Shown piece after piece: positions 53,662-62,646 of a DNA stretch of 64,000 nucleotides. The translations under genes and the position numbers were made by a program. Under the pieces are notes generated by a model. That model was not told the DNA's origin and did no database searches. It saw only the letters and a list, made by a program, of their open reading frames with translations. The stretch is taken from NCBI GenBank assembly GCA_963787425.1, contig CAWBCV010000010.1:212703-276702 (forward strand). Reading direction: 5' to 3'. Source of the DNA: AP-15 sp963787425 (GTDB lineage Bacteria; Pseudomonadota; Alphaproteobacteria; ATCC43930; CGMCC-115725). How positions within the stretch are numbered: the stretch's first letter is position 1; every line of letters starts with the position of its first letter.

Positions 53662-54024
53662 GCCTCAATTCTCCACCCTTGCTTCGTCCCCGCGCACCGC
53701 AAGCTATTGCGGGATGCGGCCGGCAAGGTGAGAGGCATCGAGATTGGGGGTTACTTCGACACGATAGACAGTTGGTGGTTCGAGACGCTGCCTCGGGAGC
53801 AACGCGAACGGGTCGCACCGTTCCGGACGCCTCGGCTCCATCGGACATTGAGCGGATGGGTAGAGATCATCTGCCGGGCGGGGCTGGCAATCGAGCAGTT
53901 CGGAGAACCCTGCGCGAATCCGGAACTGGCCGAGGCCGAGCCTGTCGTGGCGGACACTCGGGTCGCTCCTCTCTTCCTGCATGTTCGTGCGCGAAACTCC
54001 ACGTTCTTGCCAGGAATTCGCGCT
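53662..54024 (+). pseudogene. C-terminal remnant of a class I methyltransferase
   Basis: The frame reads SILHPCFVPAHRKLLRDAAG, then VRGIEIGGYFDTIDSWWFET, FRTPRLHRTLSGWVEIICRA and ADTRVAPLFLHVRAR. This is the C-terminal half of a SAM-dependent methyltransferase of the type with an SILHPC motif after the SAM fold. The N-terminal half (SAM-binding motifs) is missing: sequence before ~53662 does not match. It is truncated and presumably inactive. Confidence 0.78.
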
Positions 54025-54192
54025 GACGGAGTTGATCGATGAGGCCTTCCGGCTCATTGTTATTCGTCCTCCTTTCCGTTCGTGGCATCCTGCATACTTG
54101 GCAAGTCTTGGAATTGGATCATGGATAGTCCGAAACGCCCCGGACCGACCGAGTGCTTCGCTCCCCTGGTGCCAGAGCTAGATGTGTTCGAC

Positions 54193-54360
54193 TTGTGATC
54201 GGTGCCCCGGCACCGGCCGCGCAGGCAGGGTTGCTGCTTGATCGAATAGGGTCTCGCTATGGTAATTTCCGCTTGGCTTTGCCTCGCCGCCTTCGGCTCG
54301 CTGTTCCTGCTGCGTCCGCGCGACGCCGTCGCCGCCCGCCCTTCGCCGGCACGCGGCTAA
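54193..54360 (+). pseudogene. Remnant of the third MFS copy, 3' end
   Basis: Frames give LVIGAPAPAAQAGLLLDRIG, then ISAWLCLAAFGSLFLLRPRD and a stop. They correspond to SAPARTLQATAPFLFG, LLLDRVG and LSAGLCLAAFVSLFLLPPRA at the end of the intact MFS gene at 50094. The piece continues exactly where the remnant at 51310-51712 stops. The two look like one gene split by the DNA at 51713-54192. Confidence 0.85.
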
Positions 54361-54400
54361 GGCGCGAATCGCCTAACGACGCGCTATCGTAAAGATGGGA

Positions 54401-55051
54401 CTATCCCTCCCACGGCAGGAAGGTTAGCCGTGGCCAAATTGAACGCCACCGATCGACCTTAGCCTCGTAGATGGCGCGCGTTATCTGCCGTTTATTCGGT
54501 CTGACAACGAGGCCGAACAGATCGTCGAGCCCGAAGGGGGCGCAGCACTCCAATTCACCGCGTATCCGGCGTACCCCTACGGCGGTTGCAGTAGTTGGAA
54601 ACGTCGCGATCGCGTCGGCGCTGGAGAGGTAGGGCTTGATTGCATAGCCGAAGCGCTCTTCGTACCAAAGGTGAACTCTCGCTTCGTTCTTGACATCGAG
54701 TTTTATCGGGAGGCGTCGAAACAGTTCACGCAGGCGTTTCTCGTGATTGGCTTCGGCCTCGAACGATAGATCTTGGTCATCGAAATATATGAGGTCGACG
54801 TCTTTGAGGCCGAGCTCGGCAGGTTGTCCGCAACTCAAATTCCAGATTGTCTGTGCGATGCTGCCGGCGGCCAGCCAACTGTCGGGCAAGCCAATCTCCT
54901 CGAACTTTTCAAGGATCTCCCCGAACCGCTGACTTTGCCCAAGTGCGGATTCGAGATCGTCGAGCAAATCCTGTCCTATGATGGAGGTGCCAACTCGCTC
55001 GGGCTTACACGAGCTTCGATATGCCGGCCACCAGTTTATGCATGTCGTCAA
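54401..55051 (-). CDS. Nucleotidyltransferase-like protein (PF06042-type)
   Basis: Up to 216 residues. Core: LPDSWLAAGSIAQTIWNLSC (helix and GS-like loop), LGLKDVDLIYFDDQDLSFEA with the D-x-D-like DVDLIYF motif, and VHLWYEERFGYAIKPYLSSA. This matches the small nucleotidyltransferase-fold family whose members are mostly uncharacterised. The ATG at 55051 lies 47 bp inside the upstream HAD gene; a later start is possible because the first ~25 residues are not conserved-looking. Base composition here is slightly less GC-rich. Confidence 0.78.
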   Translation of the reverse strand: MTTCINWWPAYRSSCKPERVGTSIIGQDLLDDLESALGQSQRFGEILEKFEEIGLPDSWLAAGSIAQTIWNLSCGQPAELGLKDVDLIYFDDQDLSFEAEANHEKRLRELFRRLPIKLDVKNEARVHLWYEERFGYAIKPYLSSADAIATFPTTATAVGVRRIRGELECCAPFGLDDLFGLVVRPNKRQITRAIYEAKVDRWRSIWPRLTFLPWEG

Positions 55052-55697
55052 TGACCAGCGCCGCGCCGCGCGCTTGCAGGCGTGACCCGTGCTCCGGCCC
55101 GCAATGACTTCCGCCGCAAAAGCCGATTGCGGTCATCCCGGCGGCGCACGCGGCCTCGATACCTGCCGGGCTATCCTCGACCACGAGACACCGGCCCGGC
55201 GGCGCGCCGAGACGCTGGGCAGCATACAAGAACAGGTCGGGCGCCGGTTTGCCGCGGGCGACCATCGCCGCACTGAACAGGTTGTTTTGCCCAAACCGAT
55301 CTAGGAGGCCGGTCAACTCCAGCTTGCGACGGATCTGCTCGGCGGCGCTGCTCGATGCTACGCAGATGGGCAATCGGAGCGCGTCGAGCGCCTCAGCGCC
55401 TCCCTCGATCGCCGCGAGCGATCGACAAAACCCGTTCTCGATCATAACGCCGACGCGCTCGGTGTAAGAAAGAGGCAGCGCACGCCCCAACTCGCGCTCG
55501 ATAATGGCGAGCATTTCCGCATCGCTCATGCCGCAGAAGCGTTCGACGAGATCGCGCTCCGTGATCGGATAACCGCAGTTGGTCAGCACATCGGCATGAG
55601 CTCGATTGATGATCGGCTCGCTGTCGACCAGCACCCCGTCGCAGTCGAAAATTACCAGCTTGAAACGGCCGGCAATCATCCGAACCGCTCGGCGCAT
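55005..55697 (-). CDS. HAD-superfamily phosphatase (beta-phosphoglucomutase-like)
   Basis: A 230-residue HAD hydrolase. Motif I is LVIFDCDGVLVDSEPIINRA with nucleophile Asp and acid/base Asp. Motif II is ICVASSSAAEQIRRKLELTG, motif III a lysine in VARGKPAPDLFLYAAQRLG, and motif IV VVEDSPAGIEAACAAGM. The alpha-helical cap follows motif I. It probably dephosphorylates a sugar phosphate or similar; specificity cannot be told. An alternative ATG lies at 55679. Confidence 0.93.
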   Translation of the reverse strand: MRRAVRMIAGRFKLVIFDCDGVLVDSEPIINRAHADVLTNCGYPITERDLVERFCGMSDAEMLAIIERELGRALPLSYTERVGVMIENGFCRSLAAIEGGAEALDALRLPICVASSSAAEQIRRKLELTGLLDRFGQNNLFSAAMVARGKPAPDLFLYAAQRLGAPPGRCLVVEDSPAGIEAACAAGMTAIGFCGGSHCGPEHGSRLQARGAALVIDDMHKLVAGISKLV

Positions 55698-55742
55698 ACT
55701 CTGACGGGTGGCGAATCTCGCCGCATTCGACCGCCCCCGTTG

Positions 55743-56129
55743 TTAGTGCTCCGCGGAGGACGTCGAGCCCAACCCGACTTCCTTCGGCAGCTTTTCCGCC
55801 ATCCCAAAGAGCGCTTGTCGGCGATCCATCTCGGCCCAGATCTCGGAGGCTGTAATACCGAGTTCGCTCCACAACACGACGAGATTGTAGAGGAGGTCGA
55901 CGCTCTCATGGATGACCGCCGAGCGCTCTCCTCGCACGGCTTCGATGACGACTTCCGTCGCTTCTTCAGCCACCTTTTGCGCCATTCTCGGGATGCCTCC
56001 CGCGAGGAGCCGCGATGTGCGTGGGCTGGTTTTTCGCCCGTCGCGCACGCCGGCAATCGCCGTTTCCAATTCCACAATTCGATCGGGAACGAGGCTTTTT
56101 CCCGCTCGTTTTTTCTTCGTACGCGCCAC
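55743..56129 (-). CDS. hisE: Phosphoribosyl-ATP pyrophosphatase
   Basis: The second histidine biosynthesis step, PR-ATP to PR-AMP plus pyrophosphate. The 128-residue protein has the all-helical MazG-like fold motif RMAQKVAEEATEVVIEAVRG, with the metal-binding E-E-x-x-E acidic cluster, and HESVDLLYNLVVLWSELGI with its E-x-x-D pair. The N-terminal lysine-rich extension is unusual. HisE is often next to hisF or hisI; here it stands alone, between the HAD phosphatase and the phosphate symporter. Non-histidine MazG-family pyrophosphatases are a less likely alternative. Confidence 0.85.
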   Translation of the reverse strand: MARTKKKRAGKSLVPDRIVELETAIAGVRDGRKTSPRTSRLLAGGIPRMAQKVAEEATEVVIEAVRGERSAVIHESVDLLYNLVVLWSELGITASEIWAEMDRRQALFGMAEKLPKEVGLGSTSSAEH

Positions 56130-56144
56130 TCTAAACCCCGCAAC

Positions 56145-57797
56145 TTAGTCTTGCTTCAGCCTGCTCGGCAGCAGTTCGCCGCGCCCCTCTAGGATCGGAT
56201 AGGCAGCCGCTGCCAGATGAGCGTTGACCCTCTTCAGATCGCGCACGATGTCGAGGAGGAGCTTGCTCATTTCAATGGTCTCTGCCCGGCCGGCGCGCGC
56301 CCGTCCGAAATATTCCTCGGTTGTGCGTGCTTCGATCTCCCGGAAAACTTCCTTTTCGCCGAGGAGCTGGCGGGCCGCCCGCGGGTCTTCGGTGATAAAC
56401 ACGGCGGCAGCGGCGCGTGCGTTGCTCGTCAGCCGGTCCAGCATGTCGTGGATCTCCTGCCGGCCGGTTTCCGAGAAGCTGAGGCCGCGTTTGATGCGTT
56501 TGGCGGCAAGCGGCATCAGGCTCTTCTCGACGATATCGCCGGCATGCTCGAGGTTGGTCGTGAATGCCAGGATTTCCGACAGACGTCGGTGATCCGTGTC
56601 GTCGAGCGCGTCGGTATCGAGGGAGGTCAGATATTTCTTGATCGCGGTGTCGAGCCGGTCGAGCACGTTGTCCATGCGCGCGGTCTCGGCAGCGCGCTTG
56701 CGATCGCCACGATTGAGAGAATCGAGCGCACCCCGCAGCATGGCCTCGAACACGTCGGCCATCCGCAGTGCCTCGCGCGCGGCGCCGGCGAGCGCGATAC
56801 TGGGTGTCTCGCGCGCCGCCCAGTCGAGATAGATTGGCTTTGACGGATCGGCCGGGTCGACGCGCGCCGGTAGAAAACGCACGAGCAGCCGAGCGAAAGG
56901 CTTCAGCACAGGGAAGAACAGCAGCGCCAGGACAATGTTGAAGCCGGTATGAAAATCGGCGACGGCTCGTCCCGCATCGGGCTCTATCGTGACCAGCGCC
57001 GGGCCGATCCAATTGAGAAGAGCGAGCGCGAGGGCGCAGCCGACGATCCGGTTGATAAGATTGCCGATCGGCAGGCGCTTTGCGGCCGCGTCGCCGCCTA
57101 TGCCGCTCTCGAGCAGCGGGTTGAGAGCCGTACCGAGGTTGGCCCCGAGCACAAGCGCAAACGCGGCGTGCGGCGGCACGACCGCTTGGGCCGCAAAGGC
57201 CATGATCAACAACACGACGGCGACGCTCGAATGCGCTGCCCAGGTCAATCCTGCCGCGAGCAGAATGTCGATCAGCGGGTCGGTCGTGATCGCGCCGAGC
57301 AGCATCCGCAGGCTCGGCACATCCTCGTAAGGAGTGATCATCGTGAAGAGGTGCTGAAGCGCGATCAGCATCAGACCAAGGCCGATTCCCACCCGGCCGA
57401 GGTCGCGCGTGCGGGTAACCCCGCCGCGCCTGAACATGAAGACGCCGATCAGAACGAACAGGAATGAAACCCGAGACACATCAAAAGACAGCACCTGGAC
57501 GATCAGCGTGGTCCCGACATTGGCGCCCAACATGACCGCCAGCGCCGGCACGAGATCCACAAGCCCCCCGGCCGCGAATGCCGTCACCATCAGCCCCGTG
57601 GCCGTGCTGCTCTGGAGGATTGAGGTTACGCCCAAGCCAGCCAGAAAGGCGTTGAACCGGTTGCCGAGCGCATAGCCCAGGATGCGCCGCAGCTGGGGGC
57701 CGAAGGCGCGCGTGATCCCGGTCTGGACCATGTGCACGCCCCAGATCAGGAGGGCAATCGCGCCTGCGAGATCGAAGAGGGTCAGCGTTGCGCCCAT
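56145..57797 (-). CDS. Na+/phosphate symporter family protein with PhoU-like C-terminal domain (NptA/PNaS)
   Basis: A 550-residue inner-membrane protein. Two inverted Na/Pi-cotransporter repeats are seen: LGVTSILQSSTATGLMVTAF (QSSTAT motif) and LTWAAHSSVAVVLLIMAFAA with its HSSVA counterpart. The membrane core GANVGTTLIVQVLSF occupies residues 1-330. The C-terminal ~200 residues are a PhoU-like helical domain (LEHAGDIVEKSLMPLAAKRI). Probably sodium-coupled phosphate uptake or export; the C-terminal domain may regulate it. Confidence 0.93.
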   Translation of the reverse strand: MGATLTLFDLAGAIALLIWGVHMVQTGITRAFGPQLRRILGYALGNRFNAFLAGLGVTSILQSSTATGLMVTAFAAGGLVDLVPALAVMLGANVGTTLIVQVLSFDVSRVSFLFVLIGVFMFRRGGVTRTRDLGRVGIGLGLMLIALQHLFTMITPYEDVPSLRMLLGAITTDPLIDILLAAGLTWAAHSSVAVVLLIMAFAAQAVVPPHAAFALVLGANLGTALNPLLESGIGGDAAAKRLPIGNLINRIVGCALALALLNWIGPALVTIEPDAGRAVADFHTGFNIVLALLFFPVLKPFARLLVRFLPARVDPADPSKPIYLDWAARETPSIALAGAAREALRMADVFEAMLRGALDSLNRGDRKRAAETARMDNVLDRLDTAIKKYLTSLDTDALDDTDHRRLSEILAFTTNLEHAGDIVEKSLMPLAAKRIKRGLSFSETGRQEIHDMLDRLTSNARAAAAVFITEDPRAARQLLGEKEVFREIEARTTEEYFGRARAGRAETIEMSKLLLDIVRDLKRVNAHLAAAAYPILEGRGELLPSRLKQD

Positions 57798-57888
57798 CCT
57801 GCACGCTCCCGTATCGAAATCAATTCGCGTTCGATCATACGCCCAAAAACCTCAAAGGTAGCCGCAGGCGAAGGCCGTGCGGCCCCTT

Positions 57889-59121
57889 TTAGTCGACAGC
57901 CAAAGTCAGGGTCTTGAGGTAGGCGGTCTCGGGCAATGCCAGGTGGATTGGGTGATCGGCATCAGCGCCGGCGACCCGCAGGATGCGGCCGGCGCGTCCG
58001 GCATCGGCGAGCCCGCGGCGCACCGCATCGGCGAAGTCGGCCGCACCGACATGGAACGAGCAGGAAGCGACGAAGAGAATGCCACCGCCCGCGGTCACCG
58101 AGGCAGCGAGCCGGGCCAGCTTGCGGTAGCCGCGCAATGCCGCCGGCACCTCCTTGCGCGATTTGGCGAACGCCGGGGGATCCGCAATGACGATGTCGAA
58201 GCGCTCATCTTTGGCGGCGAGCCCGCCGGCGTCGGCAAAGGCTTCGCCGCGGCGAAACGCGCAGATTCGGCCGACCCCGTTGCGCTCTGCCGCTTCGGTG
58301 GCGAGCGCCAGCGCCGGCTCGGAGCGGTCGATCCCGAGAACGGCAGCTGCGCCGTTCCGCGCCGCCTGGACCGCAAAACCGCCGGTATAGCAATAGAGGT
58401 CGAGAACACGCGCGCCTCGGGCCAACTTGGCGATGAAGCGCCGGCTGTCCCGCTGGTCGAAGAACCAGCCGGTCTTCTGCCCGGCGAGCAGGTCGGCGCG
58501 GAACACCGCACCGTTCTCGTGAACCGGCACGGGTCCCTCGAGGCCGCCTCTCGCCACCCGCGTCTCGGACGCAAGTCCTTCGAGCGCCCGCGCCTGGCTG
58601 TCGTTGCGCAGCACGATGGCCTCGGGGCTCAGCAATTCGCCGAGCGTGTCGAGGACGACCGGCTCGAGCCTTGCCATGCCGGCGGTATTCGACTGCACAG
58701 CGAGAAATGCCCCGAACCGGTCGACGACAAGGCCGGGCAGCCCGTCGGCTTCAGCATGAACGAGGCGGTAAAAGGCCGTATCGAACAGCCGCTCGCGCAA
58801 TTTGAGAGCGCGCGCGATCCGGCGGGCGAGAAAGCGCTGGCCGATCGGCCGGGCCGTGTCGCGGTCGAGAAGTCGCGCGGCGAGCAGGGTGTGCGGGTTG
58901 AACATCGCGACGCCGAGCGGGCTGCCGTCGGCGCGCCGCAGGGTGGCGAGACTGCCGGGTACGAGCGCCTTGGCCGCAGCGTCCATGACCACTTCGTTCG
59001 AGTAGATCCAGGGGTGGCCGGCTTCGGCGCGCCGATGCCGTCCAGCGAGCAGCGTGACTGACGGGCGAGTTGCCGGATCGTCCGCGGCGGCCGCGTACGG
59101 CGCTATTGTATCGGGGCTCAT
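57889..59121 (-). CDS. rlmI: 23S rRNA (cytosine-5) methyltransferase, RlmI-like
   Basis: A 410-residue protein from the ATG at 59121 (MSPDTIAPYAAAADDPATRP). The N-terminal PUA-like domain contains GRHRRAEAGHPWIYSNEV. An EEHEE-like region follows, then the Rossmann methyltransferase: LAGQKTGWFFDQRDSRRFIA, VLDLYCYTGGFAVQAARNGA, and the catalytic-loop motif IVIADPPAFAKSRKEVPAAL. A cysteine in FVASCSFHV is a candidate nucleophile. RlmI methylates C1962 of 23S rRNA; close relatives share the fold. The frame open up to 59355 overlaps the tRNA and is not coding. Confidence 0.92.
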   Translation of the reverse strand: MSPDTIAPYAAAADDPATRPSVTLLAGRHRRAEAGHPWIYSNEVVMDAAAKALVPGSLATLRRADGSPLGVAMFNPHTLLAARLLDRDTARPIGQRFLARRIARALKLRERLFDTAFYRLVHAEADGLPGLVVDRFGAFLAVQSNTAGMARLEPVVLDTLGELLSPEAIVLRNDSQARALEGLASETRVARGGLEGPVPVHENGAVFRADLLAGQKTGWFFDQRDSRRFIAKLARGARVLDLYCYTGGFAVQAARNGAAAVLGIDRSEPALALATEAAERNGVGRICAFRRGEAFADAGGLAAKDERFDIVIADPPAFAKSRKEVPAALRGYRKLARLAASVTAGGGILFVASCSFHVGAADFADAVRRGLADAGRAGRILRVAGADADHPIHLALPETAYLKTLTLAVD

Positions 59122-59241
59122 CCGCCCTATGTGGTTGCGGCCATAGCCGGCGGCCACCGCAGGCGCGACGATGCGCCTTGCCTTTGCAGACCGCGGTGGA
59201 GTAGTTGTGGCCGCCGCACATCGCCGCCACGCACTCGGCAG

Positions 59242-59318
59242 GCGCCCGTAGCTCAATTGGATAGAGCACCAGACTACGGATCTGGGGGTTAGGGGTTCGA
59301 CTCCTCTCGGGCGCGCCA
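59242..59318 (+). tRNA. tRNA-Arg (anticodon ACG)
   Basis: A 77-nt cloverleaf with encoded CCA. The acceptor GCGCCCG pairs with CGGGCGC. The D arm is GCTC-AATTGGATA-GAGC, and the anticodon stem CCAGA/TCTGG holds loop CTACGGA (anticodon ACG). The variable loop is GGGTT, and the T arm is AGGGG-TTCGACT-CCTCT. It decodes CGU, and after A34-to-inosine also CGC and CGA. It borders a zone of gene remnants, as tRNA genes used as integration sites often do. Confidence 0.97.
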
Positions 59319-59640
59319 ATCTTTCCAAATACTTATAGGCCAAATGGAGCGACAATTCCGCACCGCAGGATTCCTGCGGACCTCATGCGGACCCAATCGG
59401 GATGATTTCGAGCCTGTCGCCGTCCATTACCGCGGCTGTTGCGATTTGCTATGGCGAGCTCCAGCAACATCTGCAAAAGCCCGAACCGCGGGCAGTCGAC
59501 GTGTGAGTCCAATTGGGTCGGATTTCAGTCTGGAAAGGAGCGCCTGTTGCTCTACGGTATGTCGCACAAGCGAGCGGCAAGTTAGGCTATTCATCCGTCG
59601 ACATTCTGCAGGTGATTGATCGCATCGCCCAAGCGAGCGG
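59319..59640. other. Non-coding stretch beside the tRNA, probably remnant DNA
   Basis: About 320 bp directly 3' of tRNA-Arg with no credible gene. Short frames such as RTAGFLRTSCGPNRDDFEPV match nothing I recognise. No second copy of the tRNA 3' end is visible in the window, so an integrated element cannot be delimited. It leads into truncated genes, consistent with an eroded insertion site. Confidence 0.4.
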
Positions 59641-60270
59641 GGCGATTCCCCGAGCCCGTCTCTGAGCTAATCGGCCGAGAGGCCGAGCTTTCCGAGGTGG
59701 CGGATCTAATCAGGACTTACCGGCTCGTCACTCTGATCGGTGAGGGAGGGGTGGCAAAACGCGCCTCGGCATTGAGGTCGCTCGGCATTTGTTGCCGGAA
59801 TTTGCTGACGGCATCCGGGTTGCCGAGCTGGCACCGCTGTCCGATCCCGGGCCTGCACCGGTCACCGTTGCCACAGCGCTCGGACTAAAATTCGCCGCCG
59901 GCGCGATTTCTGCCGAGCGTGTCGCGAATGCGCTCGGCACCAGTCAGCTGGTGCTCGTGCTCGATAATTGCGAGCATGTGATCGATGCCGCAGCAACGAT
60001 CGCCGAGGCGCTGTTGCGAGCTCACTCGACAATACGCGTGCTGGCGACGAGCCGCGAGCCCTTGCGAACGGAGGGAGAGTACCTCTACCGGGTGCCACCG
60101 CTCGCCGTGCCGGCGGCGGATGTCGAGGATACGGAGGAGATGCTGCAAGCGGGCGCGGGCGGCGGATCCGCACTTTTCGCCGGACGGGCGCACTGCAGCT
60201 ATCGCGGCGGCGATTTGCCGGCGGCTCGATGGTATCCCGCTGGCGATCGAGTTGGCGGCGTCGATCGCGC
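59641..60270 (+). pseudogene. Fragment of a regulator-type STAND/AAA ATPase (LuxR/BTAD-associated type)
   Basis: The frames together read FPEPVSELIGREAELSEVAD, RLVTLIGEGGV-K-TRLGIEVA with Walker A broken by one missing G at ~59753, RVAELAPLSDPGPAPVTVAT, QLVLVLDNCEHVIDAAATIA (Walker B), IRVLATSREPLRTEGEYLYR and IAAAICRRLDGIPLAIELAA. This is the ATPase domain of large LuxR/winged-helix regulators or adenylate-cyclase-like proteins. A second frame change lies near 60150. N- and C-terminal parts are missing. It joins, in frame, a RecD-like helicase at ~60270. Confidence 0.85.
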
Positions 60271-61344
60271 TCTGTGCCCCGACCGGTCGCGCCGCAAAGC
60301 GTCTGTCCGAGAGCACTGGCCTCGAAGCGAAAACCATCCATCGCCTACTTGAGACCGACCCCAGGACTGGCGGTTTCCGTCGCAACGAGAAAGAGCCTCT
60401 AAACTGTGATCTCCTGGTGGTTGACGAGACATCAATGGTCGATGTGCCGCTGATGCGGGCGGTCCTTTGGGCGTTGCCGGAGCGCTCGGCATTGCTGCTC
60501 GTCGGCGATGTCGATCAACTGCCCTCGGTCGGCCCCCGGCAGGTTCTGGCGGACATCATCGCATCGGGCGCAGTGCCTGTCGTGCGCTTAACCGAGGTCT
60601 TCCGGCAGGCTGCCGAGAGCTGTATGATCGTCAACGCACATCGGATTAACCACGGCCTGATGCCCGATCTCGCCCCTGCCGACAGCGGTGATTTCTACTT
60701 CATCGACGCGGCGGATGCGGAAGAGGGAGTGCGAAAGCTGCTGGCGATCGTGCAGGAGCCGAGGCGCTTTGGGCTCAACCCAATACGCGACATCCAGGTG
60801 CTCTGCCCAATGAACCGGGGCGGCCTCGGTGCCCGCTCGCTCAACATCGAGCCGCAGAACGCGCTGAACCCTCCGGGTGAAATCCGCATCGAACGGTTCG
60901 GCTGGAGCTTCTGTCCGGGCGACAAGGTCATGCAGGTCGAGAACGGTTACGACAGGGACGTCTACAACGGCGACCTCGGCGTCGTGTCGCGGATCGATAT
61001 CGAGGAAGGCGAACTCCACGTCGACTTCGATGGCCACGAAATTACCTACGGCTTTGGCGAGCTCGATGAATTGGTGCTCGCCTACGCGACGACAATCCAT
61101 AAGAGCCAAGGCTCGGAATACCCGGCCGTGGTCATCACGCTGACGACACAGCACTACCCGATGCTGAAACGGAACCTGGTCTACACGGGAAGTGACGCGT
61201 GGCAAGCGCCTCGTCGTGCTCGTCGGACAGCGAAAGGCGCTGGCGATCGCGGTTAAGGGGAGCCGAGCGAGACGGCGGTGGTCGAAGCTGCGGGAGTGGC
61301 TGATCGGCGTTGATACGCCAATTACTAAGCAGGCCGAGAGTTGA
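60271..61344 (+). pseudogene. C-terminal fragment of a RecD2-like SF1B helicase, frameshifted
   Basis: It starts in the middle of the helicase: SIALCAPTGRAAKRLSESTG (Walker A region), LLVVDETSMVDVPLMRAVLW (motif II), LLVGDVDQLPSVGPRQVLAD (motif III), CPMNRGGLGARSLNIEPQNA, FCPGDKVMQVENGYDRDVYN and YATTIHKSQGSEYPAVVITL (motif V region). At 61190/61191 one extra A breaks the frame; the next frame reads VTRGKRLVVLVGQRKALAIA and ends at 61344. The N-terminal ~300 residues of RecD2 are absent, replaced by the STAND fragment. Probably inactive as a helicase. Confidence 0.85.
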
Positions 61345-61808
61345 CCGACATTTACGTCGATGGTGATGCCTGCCCAGTGCGCGAGGAGATCTATCGTGTG
61401 GCCGCTCGCCTGAGGCTCAATGTTTTTGTTGTGTCTAATGGCTCGCGCCCCATCCGGCCGCCGGGGATGCCGAACGTGAGCATGGTTCTCGTCGGCGACA
61501 GCGCAGACGCAGCCGACGACTGGATAGTGGAACATATCTCGGCCGCCGATGTTTGCGTCACCTCCGATATCCCGCTGGCATCACGCTGCCTCAAGAAAGG
61601 AGCGCGCGCTGTCTCCCCGACCGGAAAGCTTTGGGCGGAAGCGAATATCGGCAATGCGCTCGCCGGTCGTGAAATAGCCCGTCACCTGCGGGAACTAGGG
61701 ACTAACACTCGCGGGCCAGCCCCATTGACCAAGAGGGACAGGTCGCGATTTCTCGGTGCGCTCGATACGGCTCTACAGGCTGCATTGCGAGAGGCGGCCC
61801 GTAGCTGA
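61341..61808 (+). CDS. YaiI/YqxD (DUF188) family protein
   Basis: A 155-residue protein from the TTG at 61341, whose codon overlaps the end of the RecD-like frame. It has the family's PIN-like acidic residues in IYVDGDACPVREEIYRVAAR and DSADAADDWIVEHISAADVC. SDIPLASRCLKKGARAVSPT and the C-terminal RDRSRFLGALDTALQAALRE follow. It is predicted to be a small nuclease-like protein, but its function is unknown even in model species. Length and motif order are normal, so it is probably intact. Confidence 0.92.
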   Translation: MTDIYVDGDACPVREEIYRVAARLRLNVFVVSNGSRPIRPPGMPNVSMVLVGDSADAADDWIVEHISAADVCVTSDIPLASRCLKKGARAVSPTGKLWAEANIGNALAGREIARHLRELGTNTRGPAPLTKRDRSRFLGALDTALQAALREAARS

Positions 61809-62046
61809 GCTGGCAACATCCCCCTGCTGAGGGCCCCAAAATCCATGATCCCGCATGTCCGGACCATCCAGAGTGTGCACACAGAGCACGCCGGCGAAAT
61901 ACCGGTGCGGAGTGCGCTTCGCAGCCAGCGCCCAAGCACCTTCCCAGCTGGATGGGGATGGTCGCGCGGCGCGGGAGGCTCTTCGACATTGAGGTCCTCT
62001 GACGGGCCGGGTCGGTGAGATGGCTGCTACGTCGAGATCGGTTCAA

Positions 62047-62646
62047 TTAGTCTGGCACGGCGGCCAAGCGCTTCTCGATCCATTCAGACGTAATGCCCGG
62101 TAGGGTTTCGAGCTCGGCACGGGCTTCCGCTCTCCTCTGGGTGATGCAGGGTATCACCGCGGGCGTCTCGCCGTCTTCTGGCTGGCAAGCAAATTCGAGG
62201 CGGATGCCGTTAGGGTCATAAAAGTAGATGCCGAGCAATCCCGGAAGCTGTGGGATTGGCCCGATATAATCGATAGCGTGCGCTTTCAGCCGCGCTTCGA
62301 CCTCTCGGAAGCGCTCGGCCGTGACGACGAAGGCGCAATGCTGCATGGCACCGATCGCGTTGCGGTTGCCCTTTGGTTCTTTGCCCTTCGGCATCTCGAA
62401 GAACGCGAGGAGGCTGTCATTCCCCATATCGAAGAAGTAATGCCGCACCCGCTCATAGGGCGGGTTTCCGCGATTACCGGGGCCGGTGCCCAGACCAGGC
62501 GGCACCTTCATGGCGTGGACGAGCGGCATACCGAGCACATCGACGTAGAAGTCGATCGTTGCCTTCATGTCGTCGGTGCAGAGCGCGAGGTGATGAACAC
62601 CTCGCGGAGTTGGTGAGACGAGCGGACCCCGAGATTGCTCCTGCAT
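62047..62646 (-). CDS. VOC-family (glyoxalase/extradiol dioxygenase-like) protein
   Basis: A 199-residue vicinal oxygen chelate protein. The first half has GVHHLALCTDDMKATIDFYV (metal-ligand His region) and YERVRHYFFDMGNDSLLAFF. The second half has MQHCAFVVTAERFREVEARL and PGLLGIYFYDPNGIRLEFAC, with the typical DPNG and terminal E metal ligand. It could be a glyoxalase, a dioxygenase or a resistance protein; substrate unknown. A C-terminal ~40-residue helical extension (GITSEWIEKRLAAV) lies beyond the VOC core. Confidence 0.92.
   Translation of the reverse strand: MQEQSRGPLVSPTPRGVHHLALCTDDMKATIDFYVDVLGMPLVHAMKVPPGLGTGPGNRGNPPYERVRHYFFDMGNDSLLAFFEMPKGKEPKGNRNAIGAMQHCAFVVTAERFREVEARLKAHAIDYIGPIPQLPGLLGIYFYDPNGIRLEFACQPEDGETPAVIPCITQRRAEARAELETLPGITSEWIEKRLAAVPD

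Noticed and set aside
57877..59061. 394-codon plus-strand frame opposite the RlmI-like gene
   Set aside because: Mirror of a clear methyltransferase; no motif of its own.
61809..62046. Possible remnant gene between the YaiI-family and VOC genes
   Set aside because: Only short frames with no recognisable motif; nothing supports a call.
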